DNA of 64,000 nucleotides from Streptomyces tagetis (lineage in GTDB: Bacteria; Actinomycetota; Actinomycetes; Streptomycetales; Streptomycetaceae): NCBI RefSeq assembly GCF_018069565.1, contig NZ_JAGPNL010000004.1:186001-250000 (forward strand), given 5' to 3'. Both the position numbers and the translations under genes were made by a program. This document shows, one piece after another, positions 1 to 8,857 of the stretch; the first letter of the stretch is position 1; each line of letters starts with the position of its first letter. The notes under the pieces were generated by a model, which had not been told where the DNA came from, made no database searches, and saw nothing but the letters and a program-made list of their open reading frames with translations.

Positions 1-483
1 GCGAGCGTCGGCGAGAACGTGCTGATGGGCGCCGGGGACGAGGCGAGCCCGGACGCGCTGGACCGCGCCCTGTCGGTGGCGCACGCCGGTTTCGTGCACG
101 AGCTGCCCGAGGGCACCGCCACCCAGGTCGGCGAGCAGGGGCTCAGCCTCTCCGGCGGCCAGCGGCAGCGGCTCGCGCTCGCCCGCGCCGTGGTCGGCCG
201 GCCCCGCTTCCTCGTCCTCGACGACCCGCTCTCCGCGCTGGACGTGCACACCGAGGCCGCCGTCGAGGCCGCGCTGCGTGAGGTGCTCGCCGACACCACC
301 GCCCTGATCGTGGCCCACCGCCCGTCCACGGTGCTGCTCGCCGACCGGGTGGCCCTGCTCTCCGGCGGCCGGATCGCCGCCGTCGGCACCCACCACGAAC
401 TGCTGCGCACCCACGCCGAGTACGCCCACCTGATGTCCGGGCGCGAAGAGCCCGGGGACCACGAGGAGGGGACCCGCCGATGA
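1..483 (+). CDS. ABC exporter ATP-binding/permease, 3' part
   Basis: This is the C-terminal part of the nucleotide-binding domain of an ABC half-transporter; the gene starts before the window and is open from base 1 (A-S-V-G-E-N-V-L is the segment after the Q-loop). The signature LSGGQRQR, Walker B LVLDDPLSALD and the H-loop VAHRPS are all visible. The catalytic carboxylate after the Walker B Asp is Asp rather than the usual Glu. The stop overlaps the next start as ATGA, so the two half-transporters are translationally coupled and probably form a heterodimer. The substrate cannot be told from the sequence. Confidence 0.9.
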   Translation, partial: ASVGENVLMGAGDEASPDALDRALSVAHAGFVHELPEGTATQVGEQGLSLSGGQRQRLALARAVVGRPRFLVLDDPLSALDVHTEAAVEAALREVLADTTALIVAHRPSTVLLADRVALLSGGRIAAVGTHHELLRTHAEYAHLMSGREEPGDHEEGTRR

Positions 484-2339
484 CGGCGCCCGCGACCACC
501 GCACCGGAGGGGAAACCGGCCGGGGACGCACCGCCGGACGCACCCGCGGACGACGGGTTCGACCGGGACGTCCTGCCCAGCCCGCCGGGGGCCACCGCCG
601 CCCTGCTGCGCTCCCTGCTCGCCCCGATGCGGGCCCGGGTCGGGTGCGCGGCGCTGGTCCTGCTGCTCCAGCAGGCGGCCGTGCAGGCCGGCCCGCTGCT
701 GGTGGCGTACGCCATCGACCGGGCCGTGCCCGCGCTCCGCGCCCACGACACCGGCCCGCTGGTCGCGGTCGCCACCGGCTACCTGCTCTGCGCGCTGGCC
801 GCGGGCGGCCTCCAGTACGCCTTCATCGCGCTCTCGGCCCGGGTCAACCAGGACGTGCTGCTGGACCTGCGCGGCCGGATCTTCCGGCACGCGCAGGCGC
901 TGAGCGTCGACTTCCACGAGCGCTACACCTCGGGCCGGCTCATCTCCCGCTCCACCACGGACGTGGAGTCGCTGCGCGAACTGCTCAGCGAGGGGCTCCA
1001 GGAGCTGATCACGGTCCTGCTCTCCTTCGTGTGGATCTCGGCGATGCTGCTCTGGCTGGACCTGGGCCTCGGGGCCGTCGCCGTGGCCTCCTTCGTGCCG
1101 CTGTACGCGCTGATCCGGAGCTACCGGCGGCGCGCGCGGCGGGTGTACGCGAAGCGGTCGACGACGATCGCGGCGGTCATCGTGAAGTTCGTGGAGACGC
1201 TGAACGGCATCCGGCCGGTGCGCGCCTTCCGCCGCGAGGCCGCCAACGACGCCGGGTTCGCCGTCCTCAACGGGCGGCACGAGCGCGTCAACGGCGACGC
1301 CCTGCTGGAGATGGCCCGTTACGTGACCGGCTCCCGGCTGGTCGCCAACACGGCGGTCGCCGGGATCGTGCTGTGGGGCGGCTACCGGGTCGCCGACGGC
1401 ACGCTGGCGCTGGGCGTGCTGGCGGCGGCCGTGCTCTACCTGCGCCGCCTGTACGACCCGATCGACCGGCTCGGCATGTTCCTCAACTCCTACGAGTCGG
1501 CGGCGGCCTCGCTCCAGAAGATCGCCGGTCTGCTCGCCCAGACCCCGTCGGTGCCCGAGCCGGCCCGGCCGAGGGAGCTGCCGGCCCTTGAGGGCGAACA
1601 CCCGGGCCGGGAGGTCGTCTTCGAGGACGTGCGCTTCGGCTACCGCACCGGCGGCGAGGTGCTGCCCCGCTTCGGCCTGACCATCCCGGCCGGGCAGACC
1701 GTCGCGGTGGTCGGCTCGACCGGCGCGGGCAAGTCGACCCTGGCCAAGCTGCTCGCCCGCTTCTACGACCCCTCCGGCGGCCGGGTGCTGCTGGACGGCA
1801 CCGACCTGCGCGACCTCGCCGTGCCCGAACTGCGGCGCGGGGTGGTGATGGTGACGCAGGAGGCGTTCCTGTTCTCCGGGACGGTGGCCGAGAACATCGC
1901 CATCGGCCGGCCCGACGCCTCCCGCGAGGAGATCGAGCGGGCCGCGAAGGCGCTCGGCGCCCACGACTTCATCGCCGCGCTGCCCGACGGCTACGACACC
2001 GACGTCCGCCGCCGCGGCGGGCGCATCTCGGCCGGGCAGCGGCAACTCGTCGCGTTCGCGCGGGCGTTGCTGGCCGATCCGGCGGTGCTGATCCTGGACG
2101 AGGCGACGAGTTCGCTGGACATCCCCGGCGAGCGGGACGTGCAGCGGGCCATGGCGACGGTGCTGAGGGGCCGTACGGCGGTGGTGATCGCGCACCGGCT
2201 GTCCACGGTGGAGATCGCCGACCGGGTGCTGGTGATGGAGCACGGGCGGATCGTGGAGGACGGCACCCCCGCCGAACTCGTCGCCGGGCGGGGCCGGTTC
2301 GCCGAGCTGCACCGCACCTGGCGGGACAGTCTGGCGTGA
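480..2339 (+). CDS. ABC transporter ATP-binding/permease (exporter half)
   Basis: This 619-residue half-transporter has a disordered N-terminus (about 1-40), a six-helix transmembrane domain (about 50-330) and a C-terminal nucleotide-binding domain. Walker A GSTGAGKST lies near residue 411 and Walker B LILDEATSSLD and H-loop IAHRLS follow. The signature is ISAGQ instead of LSGGQ. The start overlaps the upstream stop (ATGA) and its own stop overlaps the next start (GTGA). With the upstream partner it should make an inner-membrane exporter; the upstream protein carries the intact LSGGQ and this one the intact catalytic Glu. Type I exporter fold is secure; cargo unknown. Confidence 0.93.
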   Translation: MTAPATTAPEGKPAGDAPPDAPADDGFDRDVLPSPPGATAALLRSLLAPMRARVGCAALVLLLQQAAVQAGPLLVAYAIDRAVPALRAHDTGPLVAVATGYLLCALAAGGLQYAFIALSARVNQDVLLDLRGRIFRHAQALSVDFHERYTSGRLISRSTTDVESLRELLSEGLQELITVLLSFVWISAMLLWLDLGLGAVAVASFVPLYALIRSYRRRARRVYAKRSTTIAAVIVKFVETLNGIRPVRAFRREAANDAGFAVLNGRHERVNGDALLEMARYVTGSRLVANTAVAGIVLWGGYRVADGTLALGVLAAAVLYLRRLYDPIDRLGMFLNSYESAAASLQKIAGLLAQTPSVPEPARPRELPALEGEHPGREVVFEDVRFGYRTGGEVLPRFGLTIPAGQTVAVVGSTGAGKSTLAKLLARFYDPSGGRVLLDGTDLRDLAVPELRRGVVMVTQEAFLFSGTVAENIAIGRPDASREEIERAAKALGAHDFIAALPDGYDTDVRRRGGRISAGQRQLVAFARALLADPAVLILDEATSSLDIPGERDVQRAMATVLRGRTAVVIAHRLSTVEIADRVLVMEHGRIVEDGTPAELVAGRGRFAELHRTWRDSLA

Positions 2340-4087
2340 GCGCGCGAAGGCGGGAGCGGGCGGGCGCGGCCGTGGTGATCGACGCCTACGAGGACCCGGG
2401 CACCCCCGACCAGCGGGGCCCCGTGCGCTACCTGTGGTGGCTGGCCCGGCGGCAGTGGCGGCGCTGCGCCCGGGGGGCGGTGCTCTCCAGCGCCTGGATG
2501 GTGCTGCTGGCGGCGACCCCGTACCTGACGGCGCGCGCCGTCGACGAGGGGCTGGAGCGGGGCGACCTCGGGGCGCTGGCGCTCTGGACGGGTGCCCTGG
2601 TGGCGGCGGGCGCGCTCAACGCCTGGCTCGGCATGCTGCGCCACCGCACGATGACGCTGGTGCGGATGGACGCCAACTTCCGTACGGTCAAGGTGGTCGT
2701 CGGGCACGCGGTGAGGCTGGGGGCGGCGCTGCGGCGGCAGACCGGCACCGGCGAGATCGTCACCATCGGGGTCGGCGATGTGCAGACCATCGGCACCTCG
2801 CTCACGGTGCTGGGGCCCGGGGTGGGTGCCCTCGTGGCGTGCGCGGTGGTCGCCGGGCTGATGCTGTCGGTCTCCGTCCACCTGGCCCTGGTGGTGCTGC
2901 TCGGGGTGCCGGTGCTCGGGCTGCTGGTCGGCCCGCTGGTGGGACGGCTGCGGGGCCGGGAGGCGGAGTACCGGGAGGGCCAGTCGCTGCTGACGGCGCG
3001 GATCGGGGACCTGGCGGGCGGGCTGCAGGTGCTGGGCGGACTCGGCGGCAAGGGCCTGGTGGCGGACGCCTTCCGCCGGGACTCGGCGCGACTGCGCGGC
3101 CAGGGGTACCGGGTCGGCGCGGTGACGAGCTGGATTCAGGCGCTCGGCGTGGGGCTGCCGACCCTGTTCCTCGCCCTGGTGACCTGGCTGGCGGCCCGGC
3201 AGGCCGCGCAGGGCCGGATCAGCGTGGGCGAGCTGGTGGCGGTGTACGGCTACGTGGTGGCGCTGACCTGGCCGGTGGCGTTCCTCATCGAGGGCGGTCA
3301 CCAGATCAGCCGGGCGGTGGTGGCGGCCCGGCGCGTGGTGGACTTCCTGCGGCTGGAGCCGGCGCCGGACGACGGCACCCGCGAGGCCCCGGCCGAGCCG
3401 TCGGTGCTGTACGACCCGGCCTCCGGGGTGCGGATCACGCCGGGCCGGCTGACGGTGCTGGCGGGGGCGCGGCCCGCCGACGCGGCGGCCGTCGCCGACC
3501 GGCTGGGCCGGTACGCGCCCACGGAGGCGACCTGGGGCGGGGTGCCGCTGGAGGAGGTGCCGCTCGCCCAGGTGCGCGAGCGCGTCCTCGTCGCCGAGGC
3601 GGAGGCCGACCTGTTCGCCGGTCCGCTGCGCGCGCTGCTCGCCGGCCGGAGGGAGGGCGCGGAGGCGGCGCTGTCCGGCGCGGTGCGCGCCGCCGCCGCC
3701 GAGGACGTCGTGCGGGGGCTGCCCGAGGGACTGGACACGGCCGTCACCGCGCAGGGCCGCAGCCTCTCCGGCGGGCAGCGCCAACGGGTGCGGCTGGCAC
3801 GGGCGTTGCTGGCCGATCCGGAGGTGCTGATCGCCGTGGAGCCGACCTCGGCGCTGGACGCGCACACCGAGGCGCTGGTCGCGGACCGGCTGAAGGCGGC
3901 GCGGGCGGGCCGGACGACCGTGGTGTGCAGTACGTCCCCGCTGGTCCTGGACCGGGCGGACCGGGTCTGCCACCTGGTCGACGGCAAGGTGGTGGCGGAG
4001 GGCCGGCACCGGGAGCTGCTGGCCGACGAGCCGGGGTACCGGGCCCTGGTCGCGCGGGACGCGGGGGAACCGGAGGGCGTGCGATGA
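2336..4087 (+). CDS. ABC half-transporter with degenerate ATP-site motifs
   Basis: This 583-residue protein has the usual six-helix membrane domain (about 30-330) and an ABC ATPase-like domain, but most nucleotide-binding motifs are lost. The Walker A position (about residue 374) reads LAGARPADAAA with no GxxGxGKS/T, the Q-loop Gln is absent, Walker B reads VLIAVEPTSALD (Asp to Val, Glu kept), and the H-loop reads CSTSP without His. The signature LSGGQRQR (about residue 476) is intact. It overlaps both neighbours by 4 bases. The pattern is that of the degenerate half of an asymmetric heterodimeric exporter, here paired with the gene at 4084. Confidence 0.92.
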   Translation: MSARRRERAGAAVVIDAYEDPGTPDQRGPVRYLWWLARRQWRRCARGAVLSSAWMVLLAATPYLTARAVDEGLERGDLGALALWTGALVAAGALNAWLGMLRHRTMTLVRMDANFRTVKVVVGHAVRLGAALRRQTGTGEIVTIGVGDVQTIGTSLTVLGPGVGALVACAVVAGLMLSVSVHLALVVLLGVPVLGLLVGPLVGRLRGREAEYREGQSLLTARIGDLAGGLQVLGGLGGKGLVADAFRRDSARLRGQGYRVGAVTSWIQALGVGLPTLFLALVTWLAARQAAQGRISVGELVAVYGYVVALTWPVAFLIEGGHQISRAVVAARRVVDFLRLEPAPDDGTREAPAEPSVLYDPASGVRITPGRLTVLAGARPADAAAVADRLGRYAPTEATWGGVPLEEVPLAQVRERVLVAEAEADLFAGPLRALLAGRREGAEAALSGAVRAAAAEDVVRGLPEGLDTAVTAQGRSLSGGQRQRVRLARALLADPEVLIAVEPTSALDAHTEALVADRLKAARAGRTTVVCSTSPLVLDRADRVCHLVDGKVVAEGRHRELLADEPGYRALVARDAGEPEGVR

Positions 4088-5895
4088 CGGCCGGGACGGC
4101 GGGCGCGCTGCCCGTGGCGGGGCGGGCCGAGGTGCGGCGGGCGGCGGCCGGGCTGGTCCGCGCCGACGGGCGGGCCTTCGCCGGGGTGCTGCTGCTCAAC
4201 GCGCTGGCGGCGCTGACGGGGCTGGCCGGGCCGTGGCTGCTGGGGCGGATCGTGGACGAGGTGCGCGCCGGGGGCGGGGCCGGCGCGGTGGACCGGATGG
4301 CGCTGGGCATCCTGGTCTGTTCGGCGGCGCAGTTGCTGCTGGCCCGCTGGGCGCGGTACGCGGGGCACCGCCTCGGCGAACGCGCCCTGGCCCGGGTGCG
4401 GGAGCGGTTCGTGGACCGGGCGCTGGCGCTGCCGGCGGCGGTGGTGGAGCGGGCGGGCACCGGGGACCTGACGACGCGGGGCACGGCGGACGTGACCGCG
4501 GTGGGCGCCACGGTGCGCGACGTCGGGCCGGACCTGTTGATCTGCGGGGTGCAGGCGCTGTTCCTGGCGGGCGCGGTGTTCGCGCTCGACCCGCTGTTCG
4601 GGGCGGTCGCGGTGCTGGGGCTCATGCCGGTCTGGTGGGCGCTGCGCTGGTACCTGCGCAGCGCGCGGGAGGCGTACCTCGCCGAGGGGGCGGCCACCTC
4701 ACAGGTGGCGGAGGTGCTCGCGGCGACGGCGGACGGGGCGCGGACCGTCGAGGCGTTCCGGCTGGCCGGGCGGCGGATCGCGGCGAGCCGGGAGGCGCTG
4801 GAGGTCTCGCGGCGCACCCGGATGCGCACGCTCTTCCTGCGCTGCGTCTTCTTCCCGGTGGTGGAGCTGTCGTACGTCGTGCCGGTGGCGGGCGTGCTGC
4901 TGGTGGGCGGGGTGCTGCACACCCGTGGCGCGGTGAGCGTGGGCGTGGTGGTGGCGGGGGCCGTGTACCTCCAGCAACTGGTCGGGCCGCTGGACTCGGT
5001 GCTGATGCACGTGGAGCGGTTGCAGAGCGGCGGCGCCTCCTTCGCCCGGGTGGAGGGGCTGGCCGGGGTGCCGGCGGCGGGCGGGTCCGGCGCCGGGGTG
5101 CCGGCGGACGACCGGATCGACGTGGCGGGGGCGCGGTACGCCTACGACCGGGGCGGCGAGGTGCTGCGCGGGGTGGACCTGACGGTCCGTCCGGGTGAGC
5201 GGCTGGCCGTGGTGGGCCCGTCGGGGGCCGGGAAGACGACGCTGAGCCGGCTGCTCGCGGGGGTGGACGCGCCGACCGGGGGGTCGGTGACGGTGGGAGG
5301 GGTGCCGGTGGCCGGCCTGGGCCCGGAGCGGCTGCGGCGGCAGGTGGTGCTGGTCACCCAGGAGCACCACGTCTTCCTCGGCACCGTCCGGGACAACCTC
5401 CTCATCGCCGAACCGGCCGCCTCGGACGGGGAGTTGTGGGACGCGCTGGAGGCGGTCGGCGCGGCGGGGTGGGTACGGGAGCTGCCGGACGGCCTCGGCA
5501 CGGCGCTGGGCGGGGACGGGGTCCGGCCGGACGGCTCCCAGGCGCAGCAGCTCGCGCTGGCCCGGGTGGTGCTGGCCGATCCGCACACGCTGATCCTGGA
5601 CGAGGCCACCGCCCTGCTGGACCCGGCGACGGCCCGGCACACCGAACGGGCCCTGGCGGCGGTGCTGGCCGGGCGGACGGTGATCGCCATCGCGCACCGG
5701 CTGCACACCGCGCACGACGCGGACCGGGTGGCGGTGATGGAGGAGGGCCGGCTGACCGAACTCGGCACGCACGAGGAGCTGGTGACGGCGGGCGGGGCGT
5801 ACGCGGCCCTGTGGTCCTCCTGGCACGGACGGTCCCCCTCCACCCCGCCGGCCGACCGAGCACCCGGCGGGACGGCCGAGCGGACGCACCCGTGA
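4084..5895 (+). CDS. ABC transporter half with non-canonical signature motif
   Basis: This 603-residue half-transporter starts at the ATG overlapping the previous stop (ATGA). It has a membrane domain (about 25-310) and an ATPase domain with intact Walker A GPSGAGKTT (about residue 377), Q-loop VTQEHHVF, Walker B LILDEATALLD and H-loop IAHRLH. The signature is replaced by DGSQAQQL (about residue 484). It therefore supplies what the preceding protein lacks and lacks what that protein keeps, so only one of the two composite ATP sites should be competent. It ends the four-gene operon; no downstream gene follows closely. Confidence 0.92.
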   Translation: MTAGTAGALPVAGRAEVRRAAAGLVRADGRAFAGVLLLNALAALTGLAGPWLLGRIVDEVRAGGGAGAVDRMALGILVCSAAQLLLARWARYAGHRLGERALARVRERFVDRALALPAAVVERAGTGDLTTRGTADVTAVGATVRDVGPDLLICGVQALFLAGAVFALDPLFGAVAVLGLMPVWWALRWYLRSAREAYLAEGAATSQVAEVLAATADGARTVEAFRLAGRRIAASREALEVSRRTRMRTLFLRCVFFPVVELSYVVPVAGVLLVGGVLHTRGAVSVGVVVAGAVYLQQLVGPLDSVLMHVERLQSGGASFARVEGLAGVPAAGGSGAGVPADDRIDVAGARYAYDRGGEVLRGVDLTVRPGERLAVVGPSGAGKTTLSRLLAGVDAPTGGSVTVGGVPVAGLGPERLRRQVVLVTQEHHVFLGTVRDNLLIAEPAASDGELWDALEAVGAAGWVRELPDGLGTALGGDGVRPDGSQAQQLALARVVLADPHTLILDEATALLDPATARHTERALAAVLAGRTVIAIAHRLHTAHDADRVAVMEEGRLTELGTHEELVTAGGAYAALWSSWHGRSPSTPPADRAPGGTAERTHP

Positions 5896-6160
5896 GGTAC
5901 GCATCCGCATGGGGTCCCAGTAGTTCTCGCGGGTAAGGACGGCACCGGGGCAAAGGGAGCGCACACGCTGGGCGGTCAGCCTGCGGGGATGACGCTGGCA
6001 CGGGCGAAATGGATGCCTGATGCGGGCCTCGTGGAGATGTCCGGTGATGGCACGGTGACGTTGTCCGCGCCGTGGAGTGGTCGGGACTAGGGCCAGGGAC
6101 CGGCTGCCCTGGGTCCGGCGAAGCCGTAGTAATCACCAGATGTGGGGCCGGGCCGGCCTC

Positions 6161-6166
6161 TACCCT
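6161..6166 (+). promoter_or_regulatory. Putative leaderless -10 box (TACCCT)
   Basis: TACCCT lies exactly 6 nt before a GTG at 6173 and there is no Shine-Dalgarno sequence, which suggests a leaderless transcript starting at the GTG. No convincing -35 hexamer is visible at the right spacing. The rest of 5896-6169 holds no supported gene; a 33-codon reading frame at 5989-6090 has no recognisable similarity. Confidence 0.4.
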
Positions 6167-6172
6167 GACGTG

Positions 6173-6727
6173 GTGAGCGATTATTCGATGTCAGCCAAGG
6201 ATGTCGTTGCGCTTGTGGAGCGGCTCGACGCCCACGGCGTAGATGCGTGTATCGGGGGCGGCTGGGGTGTGGATGCGCTGCTCGGGGAGCAGACGCGAGA
6301 ACATTCCGACCTTGACGTATGGGCGCCGGCCGCACATCTTGAGCAGTTGTTCGTCGCGTTCGCGGAGGCTGGTGTCGACCGGATCTTCCCGTGGCCTGGT
6401 GACAGGCCGTGGAACTTCGTCTTGCACGACGGCGTTCGGTTGCGGGTCGACTTGCATCTCTACGAGCCGCTCGCTGACGGATCACTGCACTACGGGTCCG
6501 TGGTGGATGGTGGTCCTTTCCCGGCTGAAGCACTCGCCGGACATGGTTCGATTGCCGGGACTGCGGTGCGGTGCGAGTCGGCCGAGTGGGCGGTGCGCTG
6601 GCACACCGGGTATCCGGCTCGTGATGTCGATCGCCACGACGTGCCCTTGCTGTGCCGGCGGTTCGGGATTCCCCTGCCCGAGGGCTTCGGGCCGCTTGAG
6701 GAGCGTTCCCCAAGCGGCCCGGCATAG
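6173..6727 (+). CDS. Lincosamide/aminoglycoside nucleotidyltransferase-like protein
   Basis: This 184-residue protein belongs to the Lnu(A)/ANT(2'')-type nucleotidyltransferase fold. GGGWGVDALLG (about 28-38) and REHSDLDV (42-49) give the catalytic Gly and metal-binding Asp residues, and HTGYPARDVDRHD near the end matches the HxGY segment of the Lnu family. Family members inactivate antibiotics by transferring AMP from ATP to a hydroxyl. GTG 6173 is chosen because of the leaderless -10; GTG 6170 and ATG 6188 are alternatives. It is convergent with the leftward cluster at 6781-14880. Base use is less GC-biased than in the flanking core genes. A self-resistance role is inference only. Confidence 0.8.
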   Translation: MSDYSMSAKDVVALVERLDAHGVDACIGGGWGVDALLGEQTREHSDLDVWAPAAHLEQLFVAFAEAGVDRIFPWPGDRPWNFVLHDGVRLRVDLHLYEPLADGSLHYGSVVDGGPFPAEALAGHGSIAGTAVRCESAEWAVRWHTGYPARDVDRHDVPLLCRRFGIPLPEGFGPLEERSPSGPA

Positions 6728-6780
6728 AGATGCGGGTGACTCTTCTCGGTCGGTGCCTCCTCGTGCCCGACGCGGGAGGC

Positions 6781-7338
6781 TCAGGCTTCTCGGTTCGGTG
6801 AGACGCCGGGAGGGGAACGGACTTCGCGGAGCAGAGCGAGGAAGGGCAGCCATGTGCAGGTCGCGCACCGATGCCGGACCTGCTCAGGAGTGAACCATCC
6901 GGCCGGCCCGCACTCCGAATCCCGAGGTGGGTGCACCGGCGGATCGGCGAGGCCGATCCGCGCGGTGAACATGAGCGTGTACGACATGGGGAACGGGTAC
7001 GGGTAGCCGGCCTGCGGTCTCTCGTGCAGGGTGAAGCGTTGCCAGCCGAGCAGTGTCAGCGCCTGTGCGGGCACGAGGAGCCCGGTCTCTTCGCTGATCT
7101 CTCTCGCTGCGGCCTGCCGGGCGTCCTCGCCCGGGTCGATGTGGCCGCCGGGCACGTCCCAGCCCCGTCCGGGGAGGTTGACGTGCGTCAGCAGCACGTG
7201 GCCTTGAGCCTCGCATACGAGGCCGAAGGCGGCGGTGGTCAGGTGCTGTGGCGGGTAGGAGTGCGCACGGACCACCTCCATCAGGTGTGGCACCGGGACC
7301 CACGGAGCGGTGCCGGTGGTGATGACCTCCTGCGTCAT
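6781..7338 (-). CDS. NUDIX hydrolase
   Basis: This 185-residue protein carries a full NUDIX box, G-x5-E-x7-REISEETGL (about residues 65-87), which binds the metal for hydrolysis of a nucleoside diphosphate linked to another group. The ATG at 7338 overlaps the stop of the upstream cytidylyltransferase-like gene (ATGA). It is the last gene of the eight-gene leftward operon. The substrate is not predictable; in this context it could trim or control a nucleotide-activated intermediate. Confidence 0.85.
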   Translation of the reverse strand: MTQEVITTGTAPWVPVPHLMEVVRAHSYPPQHLTTAAFGLVCEAQGHVLLTHVNLPGRGWDVPGGHIDPGEDARQAAAREISEETGLLVPAQALTLLGWQRFTLHERPQAGYPYPFPMSYTLMFTARIGLADPPVHPPRDSECGPAGWFTPEQVRHRCATCTWLPFLALLREVRSPPGVSPNREA

Positions 7339-7820
7339 GGGTGCGCTCGCAGGGTGTCGACCAGCCTGGTCGTCGAGTACGGCGCGATCCGCTCGACCGC
7401 GTGCACTTGGGCCGCGACCGCGGCGGCGGACGCCACTTCGCTGGGGTAGGCGGAGATACTTGCGCGCGCGGTGGCGAAGACCTGCGGGCGCAGGAAGCGG
7501 ATCTGGCGGTCGGCGGTGGGCTCGTCGTAGAGGAAGACCAGGTCGACGCACTTGAGAGCGCCCACGAGCGTGGCGCGTTCGTGTTCACCGACGATGGGCC
7601 TACTCGGGCCTTTGAGGTGCCGGACGGACAGGTCGCTGTTCACGCCGACGACCAGGAGGTCACCGAGCTCTCTCGCCTGTTCCAAGAAGCACAGATGGCC
7701 CGCGTGCAGAAGGTCGAAGCAGCCGGTGGCGAGCACGGCCCGGTCGCCGGGCCGACTGCTGAGCCAGTCCCGGATTTCGTTGAGTGCCTGCGGGCCGGCG
7801 CCCAGGTCTGGCGGTGTCAT
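7335..7820 (-). CDS. RfaE/GCT-type nucleotidyltransferase
   Basis: This 161-residue protein is a nucleotidyltransferase of the RfaE C-domain/glycerol-3-phosphate cytidylyltransferase family. ATGCFDLLHAGH (31-42) includes the HxGH nucleotide-binding motif, NSDLSVRHLKGPSRP (61-75) and the terminal STTRLVDTL are family hallmarks. These enzymes join a sugar or polyol phosphate to AMP or CMP. The usual KGGDY segment after RPxV is replaced by a Thr/Ala/Ser-rich stretch (about 117-125), suggesting an altered acceptor site. The start overlaps the oxidoreductase stop and its stop overlaps the NUDIX start, so the three are co-translated. Confidence 0.85.
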   Translation of the reverse strand: MTPPDLGAGPQALNEIRDWLSSRPGDRAVLATGCFDLLHAGHLCFLEQARELGDLLVVGVNSDLSVRHLKGPSRPIVGEHERATLVGALKCVDLVFLYDEPTADRQIRFLRPQVFATARASISAYPSEVASAAAVAAQVHAVERIAPYSTTRLVDTLRAHP

Positions 7821-8857
7821 CGCGCGGCGCCGATGAGCAGGTCCTGTGCCGGCGTCAGCTCGACCCACCGGCCGTTGTCGGCCGCCGAGGCGTAGGCGCC
7901 GTCGATCACCAGGGAGGTCGTCAACGAATCGGCCAGCAGTGGTGCCGCCTGTTCCGGGTGCCGTGTCTTGGTCAGGAAGTCCGTGAACATCGCGGCGAAC
8001 CAGTCGCTGTGCTGGGGGTCGTCGAAGTTGGAGGGCAGGGTCGTGCGGTGCAGCCGGCCGTCCAGGCTGTAGCGGACGTCGTCGTTCTCCACGGCGACGG
8101 TGCCGCCGGTGCCGGTGATCGAGTAGTAGCTGTTGCGGTAGCCGGCCGACCAGGTCACGTCCAGTTCGATCTGGACGTCGTCGTCGCACCGGATCATCAG
8201 CATCGCGGTGTCCTCCGTGCCGGTGTGGCCGTCGTGGCGCATGGCACCGCTCAGGCAGGACACGGCCAGCGGCGTGCGTCCGGTCAGGTGGGTCGCCAGG
8301 TACACGCTGTGAGGGCCGTGGTCTCGGAGGATCCCGCCGCCGGCGATGAGCGGATCGCGCCGCCAGTGGGGGTTCCAATCGGCGACGCCGACGGCGTGGC
8401 CCTGGCGCAGGGTGCGGAAGCGGGCGCTGAGGACGTCGCCGAAGCCGGGGCTGCGCACGACCTGCTGCATGGTCGCCAGAATGGGGGCGAACTTGTAGTT
8501 GTGGCAGGGGTAGAACACCTTGTTCGAGGCGGCGATCTGGCCGAGCAGGCGGTCGTAGCGTCCCTCGTACGGCATCAGCACGGGCTTTTCGCACAGCACG
8601 TGCAGCCCGTCGCGCAGCCCGAGCTCGATGTAGCAGGCGTGGCTGTTGGGCGGCGTGCAGATGTCGATGAAGTCCGGATTCTCGTTGTCGACCATCTCCT
8701 CGTAGGTGGCGTACGCGCGGAGCCCGGTGCTGCGGGCGGCCTGTGCGCGTGCGGGGGTGGGGTCGACGACGGCGGTCACGTCGATGCCTTCGGTCTGGCG
8801 GTATCCGATAACGTGACCGGCCGCGATGGTGCCGTAGCCGATGATGGCGCCGTTCAT
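7817..8857 (-). CDS. Gfo/Idh/MocA family oxidoreductase
   Basis: This 346-residue NAD(P)-dependent dehydrogenase has an N-terminal Rossmann fold with GYGTIAAGH (7-15), the CTPPNSHA segment (67-74) and the catalytic-loop CEKP (89-92). The larger C-terminal alpha/beta domain ends with the family's substrate-binding sheet. Members oxidise or reduce hydroxyls of sugars, inositols and similar compounds. It overlaps both flanking genes by 4 bases and is mid-operon. Together with the aminotransferase and nucleotidyltransferases it points to modification of a polyhydroxylated molecule, but the substrate cannot be named. Confidence 0.9.
   Translation of the reverse strand: MNGAIIGYGTIAAGHVIGYRQTEGIDVTAVVDPTPARAQAARSTGLRAYATYEEMVDNENPDFIDICTPPNSHACYIELGLRDGLHVLCEKPVLMPYEGRYDRLLGQIAASNKVFYPCHNYKFAPILATMQQVVRSPGFGDVLSARFRTLRQGHAVGVADWNPHWRRDPLIAGGGILRDHGPHSVYLATHLTGRTPLAVSCLSGAMRHDGHTGTEDTAMLMIRCDDDVQIELDVTWSAGYRNSYYSITGTGGTVAVENDDVRYSLDGRLHRTTLPSNFDDPQHSDWFAAMFTDFLTKTRHPEQAAPLLADSLTTSLVIDGAYASAADNGRWVELTPAQDLLIGAAR

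Noticed and set aside
1991..4009. Long antisense reading frame across the ABC genes
   Set aside because: Arg/Pro/Gly-biased translation with no domain, opposite well-supported genes; typical of high-GC shadow frames.
5989..6090. 33-codon frame
   Set aside because: Too short, no ribosome site, no recognisable similarity.
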